Made by a program: the position numbers and the translations under genes. From positions 1 to 36,948 of the forward strand of contig JAQUYX010000010.1 of NCBI GenBank assembly GCA_028691615.1: 36,948 bases of DNA. Reading direction: 5' to 3'. The stretch is from Victivallaceae bacterium. GTDB taxonomy: Bacteria > Verrucomicrobiota > Lentisphaeria > Victivallales > Victivallaceae. The notes beneath the pieces were generated by a model, which was given only the letters and a program-made list of their open reading frames with translations, did no database searches and was not told the origin of the DNA. Shown here piece after piece: positions 23,494 to 31,312 of this stretch (within the stretch, counting starts at the first letter, position 1; every line of letters begins with the position of its first letter).

Positions 23494-24213
23494 TCACGAC
23501 TGCGGTTCTTCCTCCTCCGCCGCCCCCTCGGACGGGTGGATGCCGATGACAAATTCCCCCTTCGGCGTAACTTTCTCAAACGCCGCCGCCACCTCCGCGG
23601 CGCTCCCCCGGATGACCTGCTCGTGAATTTTGGTCGCCTCCCGGATCACCGCCACGGACGCATCCGGTCCAATCACTTCGGCGATCATCGCCAGCGTCGC
23701 CGCCACCCGGTAAGGGGATTCAAAGACGAAACAGGTTCGCGGCGACCGGGCGATCTCTTCGAAAAACGCGCGTTTGCGCCCCGATTTGACCGGCACGAAG
23801 CCCAGAAAGCTGAATTCATGCACCGGCAGCGCCGCCGCCGTCGCGCTGAACGTCACCGCGGAAACCCCCGGAATGACGATCGGCTCGATCCCCGCGCGAA
23901 CCGCTTCGCGCACCAGAAAAAATCCCGGATCGGCAATCGCCGGCGTGCCCGCGTCGGAAACCATCGCCACCGTCGCTCCGCGGCGCACCTCGTCGAGCAA
24001 TCCGGCGCTTTTACCATGCTCGTTGAATGCGTGATAGCTGGCCAGCTTCACATGGATGCCGAAGTGGTCGAGCAGAATTTTGGTGCGTCTGGTATCCTCC
24101 GCCGCCACAAGATCCGCTTCTTTGAGCGTCGCCACCGCGCGAAAGGTCATGTCGTCGAGGTTGCCGATAGGGGTGGTCACCAGATAAAGACGACCTTTGC
24201 CGCTGTCTTCCAT
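23494..24213 (-). CDS. rsmI: 16S rRNA 2'-O-ribose C1402 methyltransferase
   Basis: A 239-residue SAM-dependent methyltransferase of the tetrapyrrole methylase fold that 2'-O-methylates C1402 in the ribosomal P site. Family motifs are YLVTTPIGNLDDMTFRAVATL (residues 10-30), AAEDTRRTKILLDHFGI, VSDAGTPAIADPGFFLV and VIPGVSAVTFSATAAALP, with FESPYRV further on. Start with AAGGA 6-7 nt upstream. The end is Glu-rich and shorter than the E. coli protein (about 286 residues), as in many bacteria lacking the C-terminal HTH extension. It is divergent from the pseudouridine synthase gene, another rRNA modification enzyme. Confidence 0.96.
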   Translation of the reverse strand: MEDSGKGRLYLVTTPIGNLDDMTFRAVATLKEADLVAAEDTRRTKILLDHFGIHVKLASYHAFNEHGKSAGLLDEVRRGATVAMVSDAGTPAIADPGFFLVREAVRAGIEPIVIPGVSAVTFSATAAALPVHEFSFLGFVPVKSGRKRAFFEEIARSPRTCFVFESPYRVAATLAMIAEVIGPDASVAVIREATKIHEQVIRGSAAEVAAAFEKVTPKGEFVIGIHPSEGAAEEEEPQS

Positions 24214-24411
24214 AGCTTTTCCTTATTGATTCCCGTGAAAAAGGTGTTACATTATAAAATGAAAAAAATGAAAATACGGTCGGAACGGAAAGGATGTCGC
24301 CGAAAGTTTCCGGCAGTCCCGACGGACGTCCCGATGATGTATCTTTTAACGTTTGCAATGCAACAATATTGCATGCCGCCGCAAAATTATCAAGGAGAAG
24401 ACCGAGAAGAT

Positions 24412-25164
24412 ATGGAAAAAACGCCGGAAACCATGCGGCTCTGCAAGGCGATCGCCGCCTGCAATTTTGCCTCCCGCCGCGGCGCCGCCGATCTGGTGAG
24501 GGCCGGGAGAATCTCCGTCAACGGGCAAATCGTCCGCGATCTTTCCACGCAGGTCGGCCCGGAGGATGTCGTGGCGTTGGACGGCACGGCGGCGCCCCGG
24601 CGCGAAGAACATCTGTCTTTGATGTTCCACAAGCCGCGCGGATACGTCTGTTCCCACGCGGACATGCACGGGGAACATCTGATTTACGAGCTGCTGCCCC
24701 CGGAGTACCGGCAGAAGCATTTGTTTTCGGCCGGAAGGCTTGACTGCGACAGCGAAGGACTGCTCATCCTCACCGACGACGGCGAATATGCGCAGAAGCT
24801 CATGCACCCCCGCTATGAAATTCTCAAGCGTTATCTGGTTCAACTGGACCGCCCTTTGGATGCGGCGGAGCTTGCTCGGCTGCGCAACGGAGTGGAGGAT
24901 CTGGGCGAATTTCTCCGCCCGCTCTCGGTGACGCTTGCGGAGGGGGAGAAAGAGGAGAATTGCTATTGGTTTGTGCTCAACGAGGGGCGCAAGCGGGAAA
25001 TCCGAAGGCTGTGCCGCGCGGTGCATCGGCGCGTACAAATGCTGCGCAGATGTTCCTCAGGGCTTCTGGAGCTGGGCGATCTCGCGCCGGGAAAAGTGCG
25101 AAAACTTTCCGAAGAGGAGATCGCCCGGTCGCTGTGCCCCCGCGCCGTGCCCGGAGGAAAGTAA
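24412..25164 (+). CDS. RsuA/RluB-type pseudouridine synthase
   Basis: A 250-residue enzyme. Residues 8-55 are an S4 RNA-binding domain (LCKAIAACNFASRRGAADLV, then AGRISVNGQIV); the catalytic domain follows with FHKPRGYVCS, SAGRLDCDSEGLLILTDDGE (catalytic Asp in GRLD) and NEGRKREIRRLCRAV. These place it in the RsuA/RluB/RluE/RluF family; HPRYEILKRYLVQL resembles RluB (23S rRNA position 2605) more than RsuA, but paralogues cannot be separated by eye. The start at 24412 follows a GA-rich stretch (AAGGAGAAG 12 nt and GAGAAG 2 nt upstream). An inverted repeat TGCAAT-N8-ATTGCA at 24354-24373 lies in the leader. Confidence 0.93.
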   Translation: MEKTPETMRLCKAIAACNFASRRGAADLVRAGRISVNGQIVRDLSTQVGPEDVVALDGTAAPRREEHLSLMFHKPRGYVCSHADMHGEHLIYELLPPEYRQKHLFSAGRLDCDSEGLLILTDDGEYAQKLMHPRYEILKRYLVQLDRPLDAAELARLRNGVEDLGEFLRPLSVTLAEGEKEENCYWFVLNEGRKREIRRLCRAVHRRVQMLRRCSSGLLELGDLAPGKVRKLSEEEIARSLCPRAVPGGK

Positions 25165-25182
25165 AAAAAACGGGCGTCCCCG

Positions 25183-25211
25183 TTGCAAAAGCAGACAAAA
25201 GCGGATATATT
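25183..25211 (+). promoter_or_regulatory. Promoter of the ADP-ribosylglycohydrolase-galK operon
   Basis: TTGCAA and TATATT are separated by 17 bp, with a start near 25218 and a leader of about 50 nt. It begins 18 bp after the pseudouridine synthase stop. Confidence 0.6.
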
Positions 25212-25266
25212 AACGAAGCATTTTTATCATACCCCCCAAAAACAACCACGCGAAGGGACATTTGCA

Positions 25267-26730
25267 ATGATGAAGATAGACCGGTCGCTCTTGCGCAAAA
25301 AAATCCTCGGAGCCTGGCTCGGAAAAGCCGTCGGCGGCACATTGGGACAGCCATGGGAAGGGTCCAACGGCCCGCTGGCATTGGAATTTTATGACCCGGT
25401 GCCGACGGAGATGATGCCCAACGACGATCTTGACCTTCAGGTTCTCTGGGCCTGCAAGTTGGCCGCAGAGTGGGACGGCGTGGTCGACAAGCGCAATTTT
25501 GAAAAAGCATGGCTCTCCTGTGTGGATTTCCCCTTTGATGAATACGGTGTGGCCATCCGCAATCTCAAACGCGGCATCCATGCGCCGCACACCGGATATT
25601 ACGACAATTATTTCACCGACGGGCTCGGTGCGGCCATCCGCGCGGAACTCTGGGGATGTCTTGCGCCGGGGGACCCCGCGCTGGCGGCGAAGTTCGCTTA
25701 CGAGGACGCTTGCGTCGACCACGCCGGCAACGGGATCTATGCCGAACAGTATCTGGCGGCCATGGCCAGTATGGCTTTTGTCGAATCGGACTGCCGCAAA
25801 CTGATCGAAGCGGGGCTTTCTGTAATCCCCGCGGAGTCGCTTTTGGCCAAGGCGATTCGGGACACCATTGAGTTCTGCCGCGACGAATTTGATATTGTCT
25901 GCGTGCGTGCAAAGATTCTTCAGAAGTATAACAGCGCGAATTTCACGGACGTGAAGATGAATCTCGCCTTTGAAACCGCCGCGCTTCTGCTCGGCGGCGG
26001 CGACTTCAGCAAGACAATCTGCTATGCGGTCAACTGCGGACGCGACACGGATTGCACCGGCGCGACGGTCGGTGCGATTCTGGGCATCGCCGATCCCGAC
26101 CGGATTCCGGAAAAATGGCTCGCGCCGCTCGGCCGCAGCCTGGTGGTGAGCAAGGAGATCACGGGGATCAATCCGCCGGATTCGCTGGACGGTTTTACCG
26201 ATCTGGTGCTGGAGCTTCAGAGCAAGGTTCGGCTGGAGAGTCACTCCGATCCGGCGTTCGATCCGGAAAAATATGCGATCAAAGGGTTTCTCTCGGATTA
26301 TACCCCGTGGTTCATCTGGGACTTCCGCAAGTTCACGCCGAAGGCCGCGAAGGAAGAGCGCGAAATGCAGCTGCCGGGCAATCTGCTCAAGCTGGATTTC
26401 CATAACGCCCGTCCGGAGACGCTGACGATGCTGCGGGTGCCTTTTTCGATTCCGCACGATCAGAAGCTGCGTCTGCTGGTCAACACGCCGGCGAACGTCA
26501 ATGTGTGGGTGGACGGGGTCTTTGCCTTCGGGCGGGAATCGGGGGCGATGCTGCCGGCGTTTCACCGTGCGCCGCAGAATCAGCGGTGTGATCTTGAGCT
26601 CAAAGCAGGAAAGCACGAGTTGCTTATGGGAATTGCGCCGGCGTTTGAAGGGATGAATTCGGCACCGTTGCTTTTCGGATTGGCGGATCTCAGGAACTTC
26701 TGGGAAAGCTCCGTGGTATACGGCGCATAA
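25267..26730 (+). CDS. ADP-ribosylglycohydrolase-family protein with a C-terminal beta domain
   Basis: A 487-residue protein. Residues about 8-320 are an ADP-ribosylglycohydrolase domain: LGAWLGKAVGGTLGQPWEG (14-32), the metal-binding PNDDLDLQVLW (51-61) and CGRDTDCTGATVGAILG (257-273) with the D-x-D pair at 260-262. The C-terminal about 130 residues look like a beta-sandwich (RLLVNTPANVNVWVDGVFAF, HELLMGIAPAF), reminiscent of carbohydrate- or galactose-binding folds. There is no signal peptide. The family cleaves ADP-ribose from proteins, but members in gut bacteria often sit with sugar genes; pairing with galK 33 bp downstream favours a role on a sugar N-glycoside. That role is an inference. 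Start has AAGGGA 8 nt upstream. Confidence 0.85.
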   Translation: MMKIDRSLLRKKILGAWLGKAVGGTLGQPWEGSNGPLALEFYDPVPTEMMPNDDLDLQVLWACKLAAEWDGVVDKRNFEKAWLSCVDFPFDEYGVAIRNLKRGIHAPHTGYYDNYFTDGLGAAIRAELWGCLAPGDPALAAKFAYEDACVDHAGNGIYAEQYLAAMASMAFVESDCRKLIEAGLSVIPAESLLAKAIRDTIEFCRDEFDIVCVRAKILQKYNSANFTDVKMNLAFETAALLLGGGDFSKTICYAVNCGRDTDCTGATVGAILGIADPDRIPEKWLAPLGRSLVVSKEITGINPPDSLDGFTDLVLELQSKVRLESHSDPAFDPEKYAIKGFLSDYTPWFIWDFRKFTPKAAKEEREMQLPGNLLKLDFHNARPETLTMLRVPFSIPHDQKLRLLVNTPANVNVWVDGVFAFGRESGAMLPAFHRAPQNQRCDLELKAGKHELLMGIAPAFEGMNSAPLLFGLADLRNFWESSVVYGA

Positions 26731-26763
26731 TCATTCAACTTCTGTAAATCGGGAAGAATCAAG

Positions 26764-27927
26764 ATGGGTAAAAGTGAACTTCAAGCCTCGTTTCAGGCGC
26801 AGTACAATGTCAAACCGGAGGTGTACAGCCGCGCTCCGGGACGGCTGGAAATTCTCGGCAATCACACGGATTACAACGAAGGTTTCGTGCTGAGTTGCGC
26901 GGTGGGGCAGAGCACGGAATTTGCGCTCGCGCGGCGTTCCGGACGGATTTGCCGGGTGCGCGATCTGCGTTCTGGAAGCGAGCGGACCTTTTCGCTGGAC
27001 GAACTCGGACATCCGGGCAAGGGGGACTGGGCGAATTATCTCAAAGGAGTAATCGTCGAACTGGGCAAGCGGGGAATCGAAGTTCCGGCGTTTGACGCAG
27101 TGTTTCGCAGTCAGGTTCCGCTCTCTGCGGGGATGTCCAGTTCCGCGGCGTTGGAGATCGGGTTCGGCTTTGCGTTGCGCCAGATGGTGGGCATCGATTC
27201 ACTGAGCAAGGCGGATTGGGCGCGCGTGGGGCAGGGGGTGGAAAACAATTATCTCAAGGTCAACACCGGGCTGCTCGATCAGTTCAGCTCGATTTTCGGA
27301 CACCAGAATGAGTTGATCTATTCGGATTTCCGGACCGTTGAGGTTCTGCGGACGGTCAAGGTGCCGGAGAAATATCTTTTTGCCGTAGTTAATTCGATGC
27401 AGAAACACAATCTGGTCGATTCGGAATACAATGTCCGGCGGATTGATTGCGAGAACGCCGCGCGCAAGCTGGCGACGAAGAATCCGAAAATCAAAGCGCT
27501 GCGGGATGTTTCGCTTGCGGAGCTTGAGGCGGGGCGCGATCTTCTGACCGAACGCGAGTATCGGCGGGCGCTGCATGTGGTCGGAGAGTGCGAGCGGGTG
27601 GTCGAAGGCGTTCGGCTTCTGGAGCAGGGCGATGCGGAAGGCTTCGGGAAGCTGCTTTTTGCCTCGCACGAATCCAGCCGGGTGAATTTTGAGAACAGCA
27701 CACCGGAATTGGATCAACTTGTCGAGCTGGCGCATTCGATTCCCGGCTGCGTGGGCGCGCGGCTCTCCGGGGGCGGATTCGGCGGGATTTCGATTCACAT
27801 GGTCGAGCGGGAGAGCGCGGCGGAATATGCCCGTCGGATTCGCAGCGCCTATCAGTTGCGCACGAAACTGGACCCGGAGGTGATTCTCTGTGATCTGGGC
27901 GAAGGGGCGCAAAGTTCGGCGTACTGA
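26764..27927 (+). CDS. galK: Galactokinase
   Basis: A 387-residue GHMP kinase that phosphorylates galactose at C1, the first step of the Leloir pathway. Motifs in order: the galactokinase signature APGRLEILGNHTDYNEGFVL (24-43), the ATP-binding PLSAGMSSSAALEIG (about 119-133), LLDQFSSIFG (catalytic Asp) and GARLSGGGFGG near the C-terminus. E-x-x-G-x-HTDY at 29-36 is GNHTDYNEG, the galactose-binding segment, with Leu-Glu-Ile in place of the usual VNLIGEH form; the related GlcNAc/galactosamine kinases cannot be excluded. The rest of the Leloir genes (galT, galE) are not in the window. Confidence 0.88.
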   Translation: MGKSELQASFQAQYNVKPEVYSRAPGRLEILGNHTDYNEGFVLSCAVGQSTEFALARRSGRICRVRDLRSGSERTFSLDELGHPGKGDWANYLKGVIVELGKRGIEVPAFDAVFRSQVPLSAGMSSSAALEIGFGFALRQMVGIDSLSKADWARVGQGVENNYLKVNTGLLDQFSSIFGHQNELIYSDFRTVEVLRTVKVPEKYLFAVVNSMQKHNLVDSEYNVRRIDCENAARKLATKNPKIKALRDVSLAELEAGRDLLTEREYRRALHVVGECERVVEGVRLLEQGDAEGFGKLLFASHESSRVNFENSTPELDQLVELAHSIPGCVGARLSGGGFGGISIHMVERESAAEYARRIRSAYQLRTKLDPEVILCDLGEGAQSSAY

Positions 27928-27995
27928 TCGTTTGGGCGGTGTTGTCAGAATAGACGTCTCAATCTAGAAATTTCGCAAAAAATGCAAAAGTCCGC

Positions 27996-28078
27996 TTGAT
28001 AAATCGTCGAAGTGGAGGCATATTATGGAACGTGCCGCGAAAAAGAGTTTGTCGAATTGCATTTGTAAACCATAAGAT
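27996..28078 (+). promoter_or_regulatory. Candidate promoters of the PVC small basic protein gene
   Basis: Two weak options are visible: TTGATA (27996) with TATTAT (28021) at a long 19-bp spacing, and TTGTCG (28049) with TAAGAT (28073) at 18 bp, the latter only 13 bp before the ATG. Neither is strong. Confidence 0.3.
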
Positions 28079-28091
28079 ATGAGGTGATGAA

Positions 28092-28244
28092 ATGTCCCAG
28101 CATGCCAGTCTTCGCATTGGCGGAAAAATCCGCAAAGCCAGAAATGTGATGAAACGCTTTGAACGTCTCGACGTTCTGCGTGCCGCCGGCAAAGTTGCCG
28201 AGGATAAAGTCTTCGGTCTGCCGAAGACGAAGCCGATCAACTAA
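28092..28244 (+). CDS. PVC-superphylum small basic protein
   Basis: A 50-residue, strongly basic protein starting MSQHASLRIGGKIRKARNVM and containing KRFERLDVLRAAGK and VFGLPKTKPIN. It matches the conserved short protein described as a signature of Planctomycetes, Verrucomicrobia, Chlamydiae and Lentisphaerae, which is thought to bind nucleic acid, possibly rRNA. Recognition is from the S-H-x-SL start, the RNV-KRFER core and the GLPK-K end. The RBS is near-perfect (GAGGTGAT just before the ATG), implying high expression, and the gene stands alone with its own terminator. It is too short for most ORF cut-offs. Its exact role is not known. Confidence 0.9.
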   Translation: MSQHASLRIGGKIRKARNVMKRFERLDVLRAAGKVAEDKVFGLPKTKPIN

Positions 28245-28261
28245 TTGATCGCATTCGAAGA

Positions 28262-28295
28262 AAGCCGTGTCTTCCAAAAAGACGCGGCTTTTTTT
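28262..28295 (+). terminator. Rho-independent terminator after the small basic protein gene
   Basis: AAGCCGTGTCTT pairs with AAGACGCGGCTT (one G-T wobble) across a 5-nt loop, followed by five more T. Confidence 0.9.
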
Positions 28296-28391
28296 GTGCC
28301 GTATTCCCAAAGGATGCCGAGGCGAAAGGGACGTTGCTCTCATGCCCCCACCTTCTCCCCACACTGAAAAATCTCCGCAGTCTAAACAAAG

Positions 28392-28498
28392 TGACGGTTT
28401 CGTTTTTCCCCTTGAATAAGCATAAAATCCGTCACAACGACGAAGATCTGACGGATATGGAAATGATTTGACGATCTTCTGACGGATGATTGACGGAA
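28392..28498. repeat. Cluster of TGACGG boxes upstream of lptD
   Basis: The hexamer TGACGG occurs at 28392, 28449, 28480 and 28491 on the plus strand and at 28429-28434 on the minus strand. The 8-bp form TGACGGAT forms an inverted pair (28427-28434 and 28449-28456) with a 14-bp spacer, and GAAGATC/GATCTTC flank two copies. The rest of the 28245-28669 gap holds a terminator and a promoter and nothing else that I recognise. Confidence 0.55.
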
Positions 28499-28624
28499 CG
28501 GTTGATTGCCGTTTTTTTTGGGGAAGGCTTTTGAAACCGCCGAAAGGCGCACCGTGCGTTTCGGCAATGCCGTTCTCAGGAAAAAAATACAGAAAATCAG
28601 ACCGGCAAAGACTTGTATTTTCCG

Positions 28625-28653
28625 TTGACAGCGTGCATATTACCTTCTTTAAT
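28625..28653 (+). promoter_or_regulatory. Promoter of the lptD-hldD operon
   Basis: TTGACA (perfect) and TTTAAT (five of six) are 17 bp apart. The predicted start, near 28660, falls within the ribosome-binding site of the TTG-start form of lptD, so the leader would be only about 10 nt; if the start is right, the -10 is slightly misplaced or the mRNA is nearly leaderless. Confidence 0.5.
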
Positions 28654-28669
28654 GAACAGGAGGGGTGTT

Positions 28670-31309
28670 TTGTCTTTTTTTCGGACGATTGCTGTCGTGA
28701 CAAGTCTGCTGATTCTGGGCGGAAACCTCGGGTTTGCCGCCGGAGACGATCTTGTCCGCAAAGCCGGATCATTGCGGGATTTGCGCAACGTCACCGCGGA
28801 CAAGTGGAGCCTCGTCGGAAGCAATATTATCGTCGAGGGCCATGTCCACGTCCCCTACGGCCCATATGACCTCTATGCCGACCGGGCCATTGTCAACGTC
28901 GAAAGCAAGGATGTCGAGGCGGAAGGCAACGTCCGTCTCTACAACCGGCGCATCGAGAGCGCTAAACTGACGCTCGATCAGCTTGCCCGGCTTCAGAATG
29001 CGCCGGACACCGTCGTCCGGGTCGACAAGCACATCACCACGCCGGACGGACGGCATTTGGTGCAGGCAACCGCCTTCTATGTCGGCGACAGCCTGACCGC
29101 AAAACGGCTCGCGGGCAATTTGTCCACTGGGTTTTTCTCCTTCGAAGATGCGCATTGCCGCTTCAAGGACTTCGCGGCCAAGGCCAAGCGCGGAATCCGC
29201 CGCCCCGACGGTCAGTTCGACATCAAGGACGCGGAGTTAAGCTCCTGCGAATATTTGAAAGAGGATCACAGCCATTTTTCCATCGCAGCCAGCTCCGCAA
29301 AGATCTATCCGCATCAGACCAACGTGATCGGAGCTGAGGATTACAACTACGATTACGCCGAACACAGCGCGGTGCTCGACAACGCGTTGTTCAAGGTGTA
29401 CGGGATCCCGATTTTCTATCTGCCCTGGGCTTACAAACCCAAGGATGAAAGCCCGGGACTCTTCAGTTTCACCGTCGGAAGCTCCTCCGACTGGGGATAC
29501 TTCATCAATGCATCCAAACGCTTTGTTCTCAATGAATATCCGTACGTAGAGGGGGAACTTCTGCTGGACTACTTCACCCGGCGCGGCATCGGTTACGGCG
29601 CGAACTTCAATATCGCCACAGAGAACAGTAAAACAGAACTCTTCGGCTACGGAATCTACGACCTTCAGCCTTATCGGAGCAACGACGCCGAGTACGGCCG
29701 CTTCAAGATTCCGCATTTCCGTTACGATCTGCGCGCGGTCAATGTCACGCATCTGACTGATCGGCTGGATTTCCGCGGCAGAGTCGAATTCATGAGCGAC
29801 ATCTATATGCAGTATGACTATTTCAACGACAACTTCGACGCCAATACGGAACCGGCAACCTACGCCTCGTTTGAATATCAGTTCGACCGTTTCTCCACCG
29901 CGCTCTACGCCAAGGTGCGCGCCAATGACTTCTTCACCACAGTCGAGCGGTTGCCGGAATTCCGGTTGGATATGCCTCGGCAGGAACTCTTCGGCACGGG
30001 AATCTACTATCAGGGCGAACACAGCATCGACTACCTGACCATGAAATACCGGGAAGACAGCATGAACGGCATCAGCAAAATTCACGGTGTCATGGATGAT
30101 TACAGCGCGTTCCGACTGGATACGCTGAACTTCCTCTATTACCCGATGCGCTTTCTGGACGCGATCAACTTCATCCCGCGCGCCGGCGTGCGGATGACGG
30201 TCTACGATCATACCAGCACGACTCCGGTCACCGAGGAGAATTTGGCCAGCGCTTTTTATGCGAACATCCCTGAAACCAACCGCTTCCCCTCCTATCTGCC
30301 CGGCACGCGCAACTACACCGAAGGCAGCGGAACCGCCCGGTTCATCGGGGAATTCGGGGCGGAGGCATCCACCAAGTTTTACAGTTCATGGCAGAATGTG
30401 CGCAACGGTTTTCTGCGGCTCGACGGTCTGCGTCACGTGTTCGTGCCGTACATCAACTATACATATATGACCAATCCGACCACGGATCGCGACAATTTGT
30501 ATTATTTTGACGACATTGACCGGCTGCAGAAGCAGCACTTCGTCCGATTCGGCGCTATCAACCGTTTGCAGACCCGGGCATTGGACCGGCCCGATACCAT
30601 CCGCACATTTCTGACGATGGAGAACTACTGGGATTACCATATCGAGCAGCAGGACGGGCTCAGCCATATCGGAGATTTTTGCACCCGGTTGACTGCGGAG
30701 CCGTTCAAGGGACTGCAGATCGGCACATTCTTCTCCATCAACGCGTCCGGCGAAGACAATTACCGCGCCCCCTCCAAGAAACTCGACCGGGAGGTGGAAC
30801 GCAAGGGAATTTCCGGGACCTGGCTCAACCGCTGGGAGCTTTCGTTGCGCTATGAACCGGTGCAGGATTTTGTCGCCCGCGTCCGCTTTGTTTATCAGGA
30901 CGGATACCAGACGCAAAGCGCCTACTCCATGGGCAGCACGCTGGACGAGTTGGAGACCGGAAGCGCCTTCGACCGTTTTTATCTGGGGCGCGCACAGCAG
31001 CTGGTGGTGGGCTTTTCCATTCCGCTGACGCCGGATCGCAACACCAAGCTGGCCTATGAGATCTTTTATGACTTCGAGGCCGGTTTTATCCGTTCGCAGA
31101 AAGTTGCGCTGAGCCACCAGTTCCACTGCTGGATGTTCAGCATTCAAGCCAGCCAGCGCCGGGATTATGACGAATACGGCGGAACCAGCAACCGGCTCTC
31201 TCTGGGAATTACCGCTTCGCTGGTCAAGCCGTCCACTCCGTTGCGCAGGATTACTTCAAGCGTGCTCGACGGTTACGCGGATGCCCCGCCGACAGCAAAG
31301 GAGATTTAG
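28670..31309 (+). CDS. lptD: LPS-assembly outer membrane protein LptD
   Basis: A protein of about 879 residues that inserts lipopolysaccharide into the outer leaflet. The TTG start at 28670 is chosen because AGGAGG lies exactly 6 nt upstream and the translation then begins with a clean signal peptide (FFRTIAVVTSLLILGGNLGFAA); an ATG at 28652 has no RBS and overlaps the -10. After it, an OstA-like beta-jellyroll (WSLVGSNIIVEGHVHVPYGP, DVEAEGNVRLYNR) precedes the barrel. Family signature is FKVYGIPIFYLPWAYKP, where the jellyroll joins the barrel, followed by many alternating amphipathic strands. The final residues (ASSVLDGYADAPPTAKEI) extend past the barrel. First gene of an operon with hldD, 3 bp apart. 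Confidence 0.9.
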   Translation: MSFFRTIAVVTSLLILGGNLGFAAGDDLVRKAGSLRDLRNVTADKWSLVGSNIIVEGHVHVPYGPYDLYADRAIVNVESKDVEAEGNVRLYNRRIESAKLTLDQLARLQNAPDTVVRVDKHITTPDGRHLVQATAFYVGDSLTAKRLAGNLSTGFFSFEDAHCRFKDFAAKAKRGIRRPDGQFDIKDAELSSCEYLKEDHSHFSIAASSAKIYPHQTNVIGAEDYNYDYAEHSAVLDNALFKVYGIPIFYLPWAYKPKDESPGLFSFTVGSSSDWGYFINASKRFVLNEYPYVEGELLLDYFTRRGIGYGANFNIATENSKTELFGYGIYDLQPYRSNDAEYGRFKIPHFRYDLRAVNVTHLTDRLDFRGRVEFMSDIYMQYDYFNDNFDANTEPATYASFEYQFDRFSTALYAKVRANDFFTTVERLPEFRLDMPRQELFGTGIYYQGEHSIDYLTMKYREDSMNGISKIHGVMDDYSAFRLDTLNFLYYPMRFLDAINFIPRAGVRMTVYDHTSTTPVTEENLASAFYANIPETNRFPSYLPGTRNYTEGSGTARFIGEFGAEASTKFYSSWQNVRNGFLRLDGLRHVFVPYINYTYMTNPTTDRDNLYYFDDIDRLQKQHFVRFGAINRLQTRALDRPDTIRTFLTMENYWDYHIEQQDGLSHIGDFCTRLTAEPFKGLQIGTFFSINASGEDNYRAPSKKLDREVERKGISGTWLNRWELSLRYEPVQDFVARVRFVYQDGYQTQSAYSMGSTLDELETGSAFDRFYLGRAQQLVVGFSIPLTPDRNTKLAYEIFYDFEAGFIRSQKVALSHQFHCWMFSIQASQRRDYDEYGGTSNRLSLGITASLVKPSTPLRRITSSVLDGYADAPPTAKEI

Positions 31310-31312
31310 CAA

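Noticed and set aside
24354-24373. Inverted repeat TGCAAT-N8-ATTGCA as a regulatory site
   Set aside because: Short arms in the leader of the pseudouridine synthase gene; noted with that gene but too weak to stand alone.
21709-24411. Plus-strand extension making an apparent 1151-residue protein with the pseudouridine synthase
   Set aside because: The first part is antisense to tolC and rsmI. The S4 domain begins at 24412, and no fusion is needed.
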